From Motiliproteus sp965230735 (GTDB lineage: Bacteria; Pseudomonadota; Gammaproteobacteria; Pseudomonadales; Balneatricaceae): a DNA stretch of 64,000 nt. Positions 1 through 9,132 of the stretch are shown here, in pieces. Where the stretch lies: NCBI RefSeq assembly GCF_965230735.1, contig NZ_OZ246016.1, positions 3,410,001-3,474,000 of the forward strand, given 5' to 3'. The notes below the pieces were generated by a model. The model was not told the DNA's origin, ran no database searches, and saw only the letters and a program-made list of their open reading frames with translations. Position 1 is the stretch's first letter. Each line of letters begins with the position of its first letter. The position numbers and the translations under genes are program-made.

Positions 1-2
1 AG

Positions 3-2267
3 CGGTTACTGCTACTGGGGCACAGCTATCAGGCGATGCGTCAGTTGGCGCAGGCCGAAGCCACCTACCAGGCCGCTGAAGCCCTCCTCCCCAGCGGCGA
101 AATCAACCTCAGTCTGGCACGTCTGGCGCTGCTGCAACGGCAACCGGATGAGGCGATCAGAAGGTCCCGGGCCGAACTGTCCAACCCGGAATCAACCGAC
201 TCGGCCTATTCGGCGCAACTGTTGCTGGGACAGATCCAACTGCAACTCGGCGATCCGGCAGGGGCTCGAAAGTGGTTTGAAGCCCTGCTGGTCGAACAAC
301 CCAAGCACCTTGCCGCCCAGTTGGGGCAGACCCGTGCATTGCTGCAGCAGCGCGAGCTGGAACTGGCCCGCCGACAGGTCGACGAGCTGCTGAGCCTGGC
401 CCCCGGACTACCCGACGCCCAGCAGATCTCCGCCGCCCTCTACCTGCAAGCGGGTGAACTGGAAAAGGCCCGTGATATTCTCGATCCGCTCAGCCAGCGC
501 TTTGATCGCCACCCGGAAGTCGGCTACCTGACCGGTTACACCCACCTGCAACTGGGCAACCTTTCCCAGGCCGAGAACCTGCTGTCGCGCAACCTCACCC
601 GCCATCCGCAGCATCGCGCCACCCGCCTGGCGCTGGTGCGCTACTACATCGCCCAGCAACGCTTCGACCAGGCACAGTCGGCGCTGGCGCCGCTGCTCGA
701 TGATGACCAGATTCCACCCCAGGTCTATTCGCTGGCCGGAGCCCTGAGCCTGCAGCGCGGCGATACCGAAGCCGCCACCGGCTACTTCCGCCAGGCGATG
801 CAGGCCGGTGATGAACGGCGCGCCGGTCGACCGCTGGCCATCTCGGAGATTCTCAGCGGCGAACTGGATGCCGGTATCAGCCGTCTCGAAGGGATCGTTG
901 CACAGGGAGGCAAGGCCGATCTGCAGACCGACTCGCTGCTGGTACGCGCCTACCTCAAGGCGGACAACCCCGACAAGGCCCGACAGCTGCTGCAGCAACG
1001 GATCGAGACAGACCAGAACCGTGCCAGCTACCAGTTACTGGCCGCCATTCTGGAGATTCAACTGAGCAACTTCCCCGCCGCCGATCAGCTCCTGAATCAA
1101 CTACACCGCGAGCAGCCCGAGCACCTCGGCGCACTATTGGGATTGGCCCAGCTGGCCCGCTTCCAGCAACAGCCGGACAAGGCCCTCGACTACTACCGCC
1201 AGGCACAGGCCCTGGCACCGGCCGATCCACGCCCGACCAAGGGGCTGATCGAATTGGCGCTGCAGCGCCAACAACCGGAGCAAGCGATCGAGCTGGCCGA
1301 TGATTTTTACCAGCGCCAACGGTCGCAGGAAGCCGCCAAGCTCTATCTGGCGCTACTCAATCGCTTGCAGCGCCAGGACCGGATCGCCGAACTACTGCCG
1401 TCGATCCGCACCCGCTTCCCCAACGAGCCGGCTTTTGCCCTGATCGCGATCAAACAGCAGGTTGCCGACGGCAAACTCGATAGCGCCCGGGTGCAGTTGG
1501 AGCAGTTGGTCGATAATCAACCCGACTACCTGCCGGCCCAGCTCCGGCTGTTGCAGCTGTTACTGACGCTGGAGCAGCCCGAAGCGGTGCTGGCCCGCAG
1601 TGACCGCTTTATCGACCGGCTACGCCGGGATTCACTGACGCTGATGTATCGAGGCGACGCCTTGCGTCTGCTCCGGCGTCCCGACGAAGCCACCCAGCAC
1701 TATCGCCAGGCCTATGACAGCCGTCCCTCGCCGCTGCTGGCGGCACGGTTGTCCCGCGCCATCGCACTGAAGGACCGCGAACGGGCAGTCGCCTTTCTGG
1801 ATCACCACCTGCAACGCTTCCCCCGTGACCAGGCCGGGATGCTGTTCCAGGCCGAGTTGCTGCAGCGAGGCAAACCCGGCGATGCAGTCTCGGCCTATGA
1901 ACGGCTGCTGACGCTCAACCCGGATCACATCGTGGCGCTGAACAATCTCGCCTGGGTGTACCAACAGATCGGCGATTCACGGGCACTGGAAACAGCCGAA
2001 CGGGCCTACCAGTTGGCGCCGAACCAGCCGGCGATCGGCGATACCCTGGGGTGGATTCTGCTGGAGCAGCAACCCCAGAAGGCGCTTCCGCTGCTGGAGC
2101 AGGCCGCCGCCGCTCTGCCAAACCCGACGGTGCAGTATCACTACGCCGCCGCGCTGGCCAAAACCGGCCAACGGGAGAAGGCGATTGCCTTGCTGGAGTC
2201 CCTGATGCAGTACCAGTTCGATGACAAGGCCGAAGCCACAGAACTGCTGAAGTCGCTGAAGTCCTGA
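3..2267 (+). CDS. TPR-repeat protein of the exosortase/PEP-CTERM PrsT type, 5' end cut by window edge
   Basis: The reading frame is open to the left edge, so the true start and any lipoprotein signal lie outside the window; an internal ATG at 36 is probably not the start. About 754 residues are visible, built almost wholly of tetratricopeptide repeats (recurring A-x(3)-Y/F, LG-x-L and P-x-A spacing). The C-terminal part, with NNLAWVYQ, AYQLAPNQPAIGDTLGWIL and YHYAAALAKTG, resembles the tail of the PrsT-type TPR lipoproteins that accompany exosortase systems and are thought to act in envelope or exopolysaccharide assembly. That assignment is by motif resemblance only; a general TPR scaffold is the safe call. 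No exosortase genes are in view. A convergent LysR gene follows after about 30 bp. Confidence 0.75.
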   Translation, partial: RLLLLGHSYQAMRQLAQAEATYQAAEALLPSGEINLSLARLALLQRQPDEAIRRSRAELSNPESTDSAYSAQLLLGQIQLQLGDPAGARKWFEALLVEQPKHLAAQLGQTRALLQQRELELARRQVDELLSLAPGLPDAQQISAALYLQAGELEKARDILDPLSQRFDRHPEVGYLTGYTHLQLGNLSQAENLLSRNLTRHPQHRATRLALVRYYIAQQRFDQAQSALAPLLDDDQIPPQVYSLAGALSLQRGDTEAATGYFRQAMQAGDERRAGRPLAISEILSGELDAGISRLEGIVAQGGKADLQTDSLLVRAYLKADNPDKARQLLQQRIETDQNRASYQLLAAILEIQLSNFPAADQLLNQLHREQPEHLGALLGLAQLARFQQQPDKALDYYRQAQALAPADPRPTKGLIELALQRQQPEQAIELADDFYQRQRSQEAAKLYLALLNRLQRQDRIAELLPSIRTRFPNEPAFALIAIKQQVADGKLDSARVQLEQLVDNQPDYLPAQLRLLQLLLTLEQPEAVLARSDRFIDRLRRDSLTLMYRGDALRLLRRPDEATQHYRQAYDSRPSPLLAARLSRAIALKDRERAVAFLDHHLQRFPRDQAGMLFQAELLQRGKPGDAVSAYERLLTLNPDHIVALNNLAWVYQQIGDSRALETAERAYQLAPNQPAIGDTLGWILLEQQPQKALPLLEQAAAALPNPTVQYHYAAALAKTGQREKAIALLESLMQYQFDDKAEATELLKSLKS

Positions 2268-2299
2268 GTCACTGATCGCGCCTCCATCAAAATGACCGC

Positions 2300-3154
2300 T
2301 CAGGCCGCCCGGGCCTGAGCGGCTACCGCCCGCTCCAGCGTTTCCAGCGCCGTCAGGGCCGCTCCCATCCGGTGTCGCACCATCAGCGTCGGCACCCGCG
2401 CCAGCTGCGGCTCAATCGGTTCCACCAGCAGCTCATCACGGTAGCGACTCTGTTCCACCACCCAGCGCGGCATCAGGGTCGAGCCCAAGCCGATACTGAC
2501 GCAGCCGATAATCCCGTCCAGCGTCCCCAGCTCCATCACCCGCCCCCCGGCAAAGCCGCTCTGGCGTTGCCAGATCAGCGCCCGTTCACGATAGACGCAG
2601 CCCTCGCGGAACAGGATCAACGCCGGTTCTTCGGTGTGAACCCCCTTGCCGTGGACCAGCACCAACTCCTCGGTCAGCACCTGGGTGGCCAGTAACTCGG
2701 GATGATCCACCGCACCACCGACAAAAGCACAATCGATCTTGTGGGCCAGCAGCCGCTCCAACAGGGCCGCCGAGGTCTCACTCTCGATCCGGAACTGCAC
2801 CCCCGGATGCTGCTGGCGAAGCTGTTTCAATGCCCCGGGTAGCCGGAACGAAGCGAACGTCTCCATCGTGCCGATCCGCAGTTCGCCGGTCTGCTCACCC
2901 ACCTGGCGTACCGCCATCGAAGCGGTATTTTCCAGCTGCAGCAGCTGCCGCGCGTGTTTGACCAGCTCTTTGCCGGACGGCGACAACGCCAGTCCCCGCC
3001 CCCGGCGGTAAAACAGCTCGGTTCCCAGCTCCTGCTCCAGCCGCTTGATCCGGCTGGTGACATTGGACTGCACCGTATGCAACGCTTTGGAAGCGGCCTG
3101 GACACCGCCCTCGTCCACCACCGCCAGAAAAGTCCTTAACGCCTGCAACTCCAT
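2300..3154 (-). CDS. LysR-family transcriptional regulator
   Basis: The 284-residue protein has an N-terminal winged helix-turn-helix (LRTFLAVVDEGGVQAASKAL, then SNVTSRIKRLEQELGTELF) and a C-terminal periplasmic-binding-type effector domain. The ATG at 3154 is preferred over an upstream in-frame TTG at 3166 because a GGA-type ribosome site lies about 7 nt before it and family members start at MELxxL. It is transcribed divergently from the MFS transporter at 3293, across a 138-bp gap that holds an inverted repeat of LysR type. It therefore probably controls that transporter. The effector is unknown. Confidence 0.88.
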   Translation of the reverse strand: MELQALRTFLAVVDEGGVQAASKALHTVQSNVTSRIKRLEQELGTELFYRRGRGLALSPSGKELVKHARQLLQLENTASMAVRQVGEQTGELRIGTMETFASFRLPGALKQLRQQHPGVQFRIESETSAALLERLLAHKIDCAFVGGAVDHPELLATQVLTEELVLVHGKGVHTEEPALILFREGCVYRERALIWQRQSGFAGGRVMELGTLDGIIGCVSIGLGSTLMPRWVVEQSRYRDELLVEPIEPQLARVPTLMVRHRMGAALTALETLERAVAAQARAA

Positions 3155-3190
3155 AACTTCATCCAAAAATCTGCATTAGAGAACATTTGA

Positions 3191-3215
3191 ATCTCTAATA
3201 TTCATTTGTAGAGAT
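3191..3215. promoter_or_regulatory. Inverted repeat, probable LysR operator
   Basis: ATCTCTA and TAGAGAT form perfect 7-bp arms around an 11-nt spacer, which is the usual T-N11-A layout of LysR operators. It lies in the gap between the divergent LysR gene and the MFS transporter. The sequence is directly visible; the role is inferred. Confidence 0.5.
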
Positions 3216-3292
3216 AGGTTGGATTATTTACCTTTGGTGTTCACAACTCAAACCCATCTGCCCATTTACCCCAATATGCAGGAGAGACCGGA

Positions 3293-4504
3293 ATGGACAC
3301 CGCCCGCCAACGCTACCAGGTACTGGGTGCCGGCATACTGAGCCTGCTGCTGACCCTGGGCATCGCCCGCTTTGCCTATACCCCGTTGTTGCCGTTGATG
3401 CAGCAACAGGCCGGACTGGGACTGGCCGAGGGCGGCTGGCTGGCGGCGATCAACTACCTCGGCTATTTCTGTGGCGCCGTGGTCGCCTCGCTGATCAGCG
3501 ACTTGCAGCTCAAAGACAAGCTCTACCGTATCGGCCTGATCATGGCGGTGATCAGTACCGCGGCGATGGCACTGACCGACAACTTCTGGATCTGGGCCTT
3601 CTGGCGCTTTATCGCCGGTGTCGCGGGAGTGTCCGGGATGCTGCTGGGCGCAGGGCTAATTCTGAACTGGCTGATGCGCCATAAGCTGCGCCACGAGCTG
3701 GGCATTCATTTCAGCGGCGCCGGGCTGGGCGTGGCACTGAGCGCGCTGGTGGTCGAACTGTTCGCCCACTTTGTCGACTGGCGCGGCCAGTGGTGGCTGC
3801 TGAGCGGGCTGGCGCTGCTGCTGGCGATTCCGGCCTGGCGCTGGATGCCGAAACCCGAGCAGGATCCGCACGCCAACCAGGCGGCCCATATGCAGGACAA
3901 TCCGCCCGGTAAGCTGTTTTTCAGCACCTTCATGCTGGCGTATTTCTGTGCGGGGGTCGGTTACGTGGTCAGCACCACCTTTATCTCCGCGATCGTCGAG
4001 GGGCTGCCGGGCATGGCCGGTCAGGGTGGCTGGGTGTTTATGGTGATCGGCCTGGCCGCCGCACCGGCCTGTATCCTGTGGGACTTTATCGCCCGCCGGT
4101 TGGGCTACATCTACTCGCTGGCGCTGGCCAGCGGCCTGCAGATTCTCGGCATCCTGCTGCCGTTGCTGAAGCCGGATCTGACCGGCGCCATTCTCGGCTC
4201 GATCCTGTTCGGCGCCACCTTTATCGCCGTCGTCAGCCTGGTGCTGACCATGGCCGGGCGTTACTACCCATCCCGTCCGGCCAAGATGATGGGCAAGATG
4301 ACGCTGGCCTACGGCACCGCCCAAACCCTGGCGCCGGCGGTGATCGGCATCCTGGCCGAACAGAGCGGCAGCTACAATATCGGCCTCTATCTGGCCGCAG
4401 CGGTGATGGTACTGGGCACTCTGTTGATGCTGCTGCTGAAGCCACTCGAAGCCCGCCAACAGCGGTTAAAAGCCGCCAATACCGCCAAGCCAGCGACCCA
4501 CTGA
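3293..4504 (+). CDS. MFS transporter, YbfB/YjiJ type
   Basis: The 403-residue, very hydrophobic protein has about 12 predicted membrane segments. The N-terminal stretch (GILSLLLTLGIARFAYTPLLP, then GLAEGGWLAAINYLGYF) is typical of the YbfB/YjiJ branch of the major facilitator superfamily, whose substrates are mostly uncharacterised. The start is well placed after AGGAGA. The gene is divergent from the LysR regulator, and a probable operator lies between them. Inner-membrane export or uptake of a small metabolite is all that can be said. Confidence 0.85.
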   Translation: MDTARQRYQVLGAGILSLLLTLGIARFAYTPLLPLMQQQAGLGLAEGGWLAAINYLGYFCGAVVASLISDLQLKDKLYRIGLIMAVISTAAMALTDNFWIWAFWRFIAGVAGVSGMLLGAGLILNWLMRHKLRHELGIHFSGAGLGVALSALVVELFAHFVDWRGQWWLLSGLALLLAIPAWRWMPKPEQDPHANQAAHMQDNPPGKLFFSTFMLAYFCAGVGYVVSTTFISAIVEGLPGMAGQGGWVFMVIGLAAAPACILWDFIARRLGYIYSLALASGLQILGILLPLLKPDLTGAILGSILFGATFIAVVSLVLTMAGRYYPSRPAKMMGKMTLAYGTAQTLAPAVIGILAEQSGSYNIGLYLAAAVMVLGTLLMLLLKPLEARQQRLKAANTAKPATH

Positions 4505-4661
4505 CGCAATCGCTTCACCGGCTGATCACCGCATTTCATCCCGCGGTTCAGCCGGCATTTCTCTACTGGCGCGAGTCAGATCAGCTCCAGCCTCTTTCGG
4601 TTTTATCTCCAATTCGAATCTTCATCACAGACTAAGAAATTTGATAACTGAGTTAACTACC

Positions 4662-4684
4662 AAAATGCTATGTTATAACATGTC
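4662..4684. promoter_or_regulatory. Zur box upstream of the zinc-backup operon
   Basis: This 23-bp imperfect palindrome has half-sites AAAATGCTATG and TATAACATGTC around one central base. By hand it matches the gammaproteobacterial Zur consensus (GAAATGTTATA-N-TATAACATTTC) at 18 of 22 informative positions. The core ATGTTATAACAT is a perfect 12-bp palindrome. It ends 83 bp upstream of the hisI-type gene, suitable for repression of that promoter when zinc is plentiful. The four downstream genes are families known to be Zur-regulated, which strengthens the call. Confidence 0.75.
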
Positions 4685-4767
4685 GACTTTAATAAACCCT
4701 GACCAACCACAACCGACGCGTCCTGGCATCAAGGTCAGAATCCACATGCAATCAAGAGGTAGCCTTT

Positions 4768-5193
4768 ATGACCAAGGCGTTTTTTCAGAGTATCGAAACC
4801 AACGCCCACAACCACAGCCTCCCACTGGCGGATGTACTGAGCCGGTTAGCGTTCAATGATCAAGGATTGATTCCCGTTATCGCGCAGGATGCCACCAGCA
4901 AGGAGGTGTTGATGCAGGCTTGGATGAACCGGGAAGCGTTGGATCGAACCCTTGAATCGGGGCGGATGGTGTATTGGTCGCGCAGCCGTCAATGCTATTG
5001 GGTAAAGGGCGAGAGCAGCGGCCATATCCAGGAGCTGGTTCGGATGTCACTCGATTGTGACGGTGACGTGATTCTGTGCCAAATCAACCAGATCGGTGCC
5101 GCCTGCCACACCGGCCGTCCTGCCTGTTTCTATCTGGAGGTGGTGCCCGAGAAAGATCAGGTGGTGATCCAGGGAGATGCCTCCCTGCCATGA
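4768..5193 (+). CDS. hisI: Phosphoribosyl-AMP cyclohydrolase, Zur-linked paralogue (HisI2 type)
   Basis: The 141-residue protein is a stand-alone HisI, the enzyme that opens the purine ring of phosphoribosyl-AMP in histidine synthesis. The motif SLDCDGDVILCQ carries the Mg-binding aspartates, and the GAACHTGRPACF stretch carries the Cys/His residues used for zinc in characterised HisI. It stands away from any his operon. Instead it is the first gene of an operon with pyrC-type, folE2 and gamma-CA genes behind a Zur box, matching the HisI2 paralogues described in Zur regulons. Its stop overlaps the next start as ATGA. Metal preference cannot be read from the sequence, because the canonical ligands are retained. 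Confidence 0.88.
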   Translation: MTKAFFQSIETNAHNHSLPLADVLSRLAFNDQGLIPVIAQDATSKEVLMQAWMNREALDRTLESGRMVYWSRSRQCYWVKGESSGHIQELVRMSLDCDGDVILCQINQIGAACHTGRPACFYLEVVPEKDQVVIQGDASLP

Positions 5194-6539
5194 AGTCCAC
5201 GCTGATTAACAACACGACCCTTATCAAGAAGGCGACGCTGATCAACGAAGGCAGCGAGATCGTTGCCGACCTGCGAATCCGTGATCAGCGGATCGACCAG
5301 ATCGCCGCTGAAATCCCCGCCCAGGCCAACGAGCAGGTGATCGAGGCCGAAGGTCGTTGGTTGCTGCCGGGGATGATCGATGACCAGGTCCACTTTCGTG
5401 AGCCCGGCCTGACCCACAAGGGCACCATCGCCAGCGAATCCCGCGCGGCGGTTGCCGGCGGTATCACCAGTTTTATGGAGATGCCCAACGTCAATCCAGC
5501 CACCACCACTCTCGACGCCCTGGATCAGAAGTATCAGATCGCGCAACGTCATTCGCTGGCCAACTATGCCTTCTATCTGGGCGCCACCCCCGACAATCTC
5601 GACCAGATTCAGCGTCTGGATCCGTCCCGCCACTGCGGCGTCAAGGTCTTTATGGGCGCCTCCACCGGCAACCTGCTGGTCGAAGATCCGGTCGCACTGG
5701 ATGGGATCTTCCAGCACAGTCCGGTCTTGATCGTGACCCACTGCGAGAGCGGTCCGGTGATCCAGCACAATCTGGAGCGCTACCGTAACCAAGACAGGAT
5801 GCCGACGATCTCAGATCACCCGATCATCCGCTCCGCCGAAGCCTGCTACGCCTCATCCTCCTATGCGGTCGAGTTGGCCAGGCGATTCGGCAGCCAGCTG
5901 CACGTCCTGCATATCACCACCGAGAAGGAACTCAGCCTGTTTGAACCCGGCCCAATCATCGGAAAACAGATCACCGCCGAGGCCTGTGTTCATCATTTAT
6001 GGTTCTGCGATCAGGACTACGCGCGCAAGGGCAACCTGATCAAATGCAACCCGGCGATCAAATCGTCGACGGATCGGGACGCGCTGATCCAGGCGCTGCA
6101 TAGCGGACAGATCGACATCATCGCCACCGACCATGCTCCCCATACCTGGGAGGAGAAGCAGCAGTCGTTTATGCAGGCGCCAGCGGGGTTACCGCTGGTG
6201 GAGCAGGCCCTGCTGAGTCTGCTGGATCATGTCCATCACCAGCGCCTGAGCCTGACCCAGGTGGTCGAAAAAACTGCCCATAACCCGGCCCTGCGCTATG
6301 GCATCGTCGAGCGGGGATTCCTGCGTGAAGGCTATTTTGCCGATCTGGTGTTAGTCGATCCCGAAGGCGGCACCGAAACCCGTCATGGAACGAGCCGCTA
6401 TCACTGCGGCTGGTCACCCTTCGACGGCCAGCGATTCCAATCCCGGATTCTCTCCACCTGGGTCAACGGTATCCAGGCCTTTGATGGCCAACAGCTGTGT
6501 ACGGACGCCTCCGCATCAGCGCTCCAATTTTCTCACTAA
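5190..6539 (+). CDS. pyrC: Dihydroorotase, class I, DDQVH variant (PyrC2 type)
   Basis: This 449-residue amidohydrolase starts at the ATGA overlap with hisI; a longer frame from 5076 lies inside hisI and is not credible. The enzyme closes carbamoyl aspartate to dihydroorotate in pyrimidine synthesis. Visible landmarks are VHFREPGLTHKG, the probable carbamylated lysine in CGVKVFMGAST, THCES, HVLHITTEKE and ATDHAPHTWEEK. The usual metal pair HxH reads QVH here (DDQVHF), a variant shared by a DHOase branch common in Bacteroidetes. Its position in a Zur-controlled operon fits a backup enzyme less dependent on zinc, but that is inference. Confidence 0.87.
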   Translation: MKSTLINNTTLIKKATLINEGSEIVADLRIRDQRIDQIAAEIPAQANEQVIEAEGRWLLPGMIDDQVHFREPGLTHKGTIASESRAAVAGGITSFMEMPNVNPATTTLDALDQKYQIAQRHSLANYAFYLGATPDNLDQIQRLDPSRHCGVKVFMGASTGNLLVEDPVALDGIFQHSPVLIVTHCESGPVIQHNLERYRNQDRMPTISDHPIIRSAEACYASSSYAVELARRFGSQLHVLHITTEKELSLFEPGPIIGKQITAEACVHHLWFCDQDYARKGNLIKCNPAIKSSTDRDALIQALHSGQIDIIATDHAPHTWEEKQQSFMQAPAGLPLVEQALLSLLDHVHHQRLSLTQVVEKTAHNPALRYGIVERGFLREGYFADLVLVDPEGGTETRHGTSRYHCGWSPFDGQRFQSRILSTWVNGIQAFDGQQLCTDASASALQFSH

Positions 6540-6552
6540 CGATTTATTTTTT

Positions 6553-7470
6553 ATGCTCAATCCAAAGCCACTGCCGGATGTGGCATCTCAACATTCGGCT
6601 TCGCACTCCCTCACTCTCCAATGGGTCGGGATGGAACAGATCGCCCTGCCGATCCGACTGGATCTGGCCGATGGCCGTTCGCTAAATCTCAGCGCCAAGG
6701 CCGACCTCTATGTCAGCCTGGACCGCCCGGATGTGAAGGGCATCCATATGTCCCGTCTCTATCTGGAGATGAACCGTTTTCTGGCCAACCAATCGCTGAC
6801 CCATGAATCACTGACGCAGCTGCTGGCCCTGATGGTCGAATCCCAGCAGGGCATCAGCCGGAATGCACGAATCACACTGAGTTTTGATCTGCTGCTGCAG
6901 CGCGACTCGCTCAGGAGTCAGCAGCAGGGCTATCAATCCTATCCGGCGGTGATCAATGCCGAGCGGATCGATGATCAGCTGAAGCTGGAGCTGGAACTGA
7001 CGATCCCCTACTCCAGCACCTGCCCCTGTTCCGCCTCTCTGTCCCGGCAACTCTACAGCGAAGCGGTCGACCGGCAATTCTCCGGTGACGCTATCGACAA
7101 GCAGGCGTTGTTGCAGTGGATTCAATCCGAAGCTGGCTCCATCGCCACACCCCATAGCCAGCGCTCCTACGCCTACCTGCAGCTGCAGCTGGCCGACGGT
7201 GCCTTCCCCGACCTCAGCACCCTGATCGATAGGATCGAGGAAGCCCTCGGCACCCCGGTACAGACGGCAGTTAAGCGCAGCGACGAGCAGGACTTTGCCC
7301 GCCTGAACGCGGAGAACCTGATGTTCTGTGAAGACGCCGCCCGGCGGGTGAAAACCTGCCTCGAAAACCAGGCCCAGATCAGCGACTACTGGTTCAAGGT
7401 CGAGCACCAGGAGAGCCTACACGCCCATAACGCCGTCGTTATCGATCAGAAATTCACAACAGAGAACTAA
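6553..7470 (+). CDS. folE2: GTP cyclohydrolase FolE2 (type IB)
   Basis: The 305-residue protein belongs to the FolE2/COG1469 family, which converts GTP to dihydroneopterin triphosphate, the first step of folate synthesis. Family marks include VGMEQIALPI, the cysteine-bearing YSSTCPCSASLSRQ and the C-terminal NAENLMFCEDAARR. FolE2 can use Mn or other metals and replaces zinc-dependent FolE under zinc limitation; many folE2 genes are under Zur. The start at 6553 follows the pyrC stop by 13 bp; longer upstream frames overlap pyrC. It is the third gene of the Zur-type operon. Confidence 0.93.
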   Translation: MLNPKPLPDVASQHSASHSLTLQWVGMEQIALPIRLDLADGRSLNLSAKADLYVSLDRPDVKGIHMSRLYLEMNRFLANQSLTHESLTQLLALMVESQQGISRNARITLSFDLLLQRDSLRSQQQGYQSYPAVINAERIDDQLKLELELTIPYSSTCPCSASLSRQLYSEAVDRQFSGDAIDKQALLQWIQSEAGSIATPHSQRSYAYLQLQLADGAFPDLSTLIDRIEEALGTPVQTAVKRSDEQDFARLNAENLMFCEDAARRVKTCLENQAQISDYWFKVEHQESLHAHNAVVIDQKFTTEN

Positions 7471-7473
7471 ATC

Positions 7474-8037
7474 ATGCTGCGCAAGAACCCCTCCGGCCTG
7501 AGTCCCCAGGTCTCAGAGAAAGCCTTTATCGATCCCACCGCCATCATCTGCGGCCATGTGATCATCGAAGAGAATGTCTTTGTCGGCCCCTACGCGGTAA
7601 TCCGAGCCGACGAGGTGGACGCCGACGGCAACATGGAGCCGATCATCATTCGTCGCGATTCCAATATTCAGGATGGCGTGGTGATCCACTCAAAATCCGG
7701 GGCGGCGGTCACCATCGGTCAACGTACCTCCATCGCCCACCGCTCCATTATCCACGGCCCCTGCGAGGTCGGCGATGATGTGTTTGTCGGCTTCAACAGC
7801 GTCATCTTCCGCGCCCATATCAACGACGGCTGCGTGATCCGACACAACTGTGTGATCGATGGTCTGGATCTGCCGGCCAAGATGCATGTCCCGCCGATGA
7901 TCCATATCGGACCGGACTTTGACCTTAGCCAGATCGAGCAGGTACCGCCGGATTACTCCTCGTTCTCCGAGTCGGTGGTGGCCGCCAACCACTGGCTGGT
8001 CGAGGGCTATAAGAAGCTGTCCAACGAGCTTAACTGA
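7474..8037 (+). CDS. Gamma-class carbonic anhydrase-like hexapeptide protein
   Basis: The 187-residue left-handed beta-helix protein has hexapeptide repeats such as AIICGHVIIEENVFVGPYAVIRADE. Candidate metal-ligand histidines sit in VVIHSKSG and in SIAHRSIIHGP, spaced as in gamma-carbonic anhydrases (Cam/CamH group). These enzymes can work with iron or cobalt rather than zinc. The gene begins 3 bp after folE2 and is the last member of the Zur-type operon, where it likely substitutes for zinc-dependent carbonic anhydrases. Activity is inferred from the motif; some relatives are inactive. Confidence 0.85.
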   Translation: MLRKNPSGLSPQVSEKAFIDPTAIICGHVIIEENVFVGPYAVIRADEVDADGNMEPIIIRRDSNIQDGVVIHSKSGAAVTIGQRTSIAHRSIIHGPCEVGDDVFVGFNSVIFRAHINDGCVIRHNCVIDGLDLPAKMHVPPMIHIGPDFDLSQIEQVPPDYSSFSESVVAANHWLVEGYKKLSNELN

Positions 8038-8048
8038 CAAGCCGTGGC

Positions 8049-8954
8049 TTAATGCCGGAAAAGGGCCTCTTCTTCGGCAAACATCGCCTCCAGCAGCTCG
8101 ATAAAGGCGCGGGTTTTCGGTGGCAGGTAGCGGCTCTGGGGATAGAGTGCGTAGATACCGACCCGTCGATACAGCAGGCTTTCCATCACCGGCACCAGAT
8201 CGCCGCTAGCCCGCTCGTGCCGCACCATATAGAGCGGCAGAAAAGCGATCCCCATCCCATCCAACGCCGCTTCACACAGCGCCAGCAGCGAGTTGGCCCG
8301 AAAGCGGCCGTTGACCCGAACCGAGGTCTCACCCTCCGGCGAGATACAGGGCCAGTCTGCTTCGCCGGTCTGTTGATGGCTGAACAGCAGGCACTCGTGC
8401 TCAGCCAGTTCCTCCAACGATTGGGGTGCGCCGTGCTGTTGCAGATAGGCGGGCGAGGCGAAAGCGTGCCAGCAGGAAGTCACCAGCCGTTTACAGATCA
8501 GGCTCGAATCCTCCAGAGTGCCGGTTCGAATCGCCAGATCGAAGCCCTGCTCGATCAGATCATCGAAGCGATCCTGAATCACCATGTCGACTTCCACTTC
8601 CGGGTAGCGCGCCATAAACCGGCGAATCACTTTCGGTAGAAACAGTTGACCAGACACACCCGGCGCGCTGATACGCAGCACACCACTGGGTTCGGCACGG
8701 TAGGCGCTTAGCTCTTCACTGGCCATTTCGACATTCTGCTCCAATGTTTGGCAGTGTCGATAAAGCAGCTCGCCAGCTTCGGTCAGATTGAGCTTGCGGG
8801 TGCTGCGGCGCAACAGTTGCGTACCGAGGTCCGACTCCAGTCGTGAGATATGCTTGCTGACCACCGAACTGGCCACACCCCGTTGATCGGCTGCTGCGCG
8901 GAAGGATTTCAGCCGCACCACCAAGGCAAATAACATCAGATCATCAACGCGCAT
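8049..8954 (-). CDS. LysR-family transcriptional regulator
   Basis: The 301-residue protein has an N-terminal HTH (LMLFALVVRLKSFRAAADQRG, then SSVVSKHISRLESDLGTQLL) and a LysR effector domain of the CrgA-like group (GVLRISAPGVSGQLFLPKVI). The ATG at 8954 is preferred to the upstream 8981 because AGGAAG lies 7 nt before it. It is convergent with the gamma-CA gene and divergent from dld. A near-palindrome GAAACT-ATC-AAGTTC at 8996-9010 in the divergent gap could be its operator. It may regulate dld. Confidence 0.87.
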   Translation of the reverse strand: MRVDDLMLFALVVRLKSFRAAADQRGVASSVVSKHISRLESDLGTQLLRRSTRKLNLTEAGELLYRHCQTLEQNVEMASEELSAYRAEPSGVLRISAPGVSGQLFLPKVIRRFMARYPEVEVDMVIQDRFDDLIEQGFDLAIRTGTLEDSSLICKRLVTSCWHAFASPAYLQQHGAPQSLEELAEHECLLFSHQQTGEADWPCISPEGETSVRVNGRFRANSLLALCEAALDGMGIAFLPLYMVRHERASGDLVPVMESLLYRRVGIYALYPQSRYLPPKTRAFIELLEAMFAEEEALFRH

Positions 8955-9132
8955 CAAACAGCTTCCTGGCGGCTCAGCCAATTAGCAAAGATATAGAAAC
9001 TATCAAGTTCCTTTGTTGCTGTTAATTTAGCATACCGCTCTCTTTAAACTCCAAACCTATAAAAAAACCAACGACGAGAACCCTGGGCTTAAGGCCTCCA
9101 ATTCTCGATGACGGAACGCTGAGGAGATTTAA

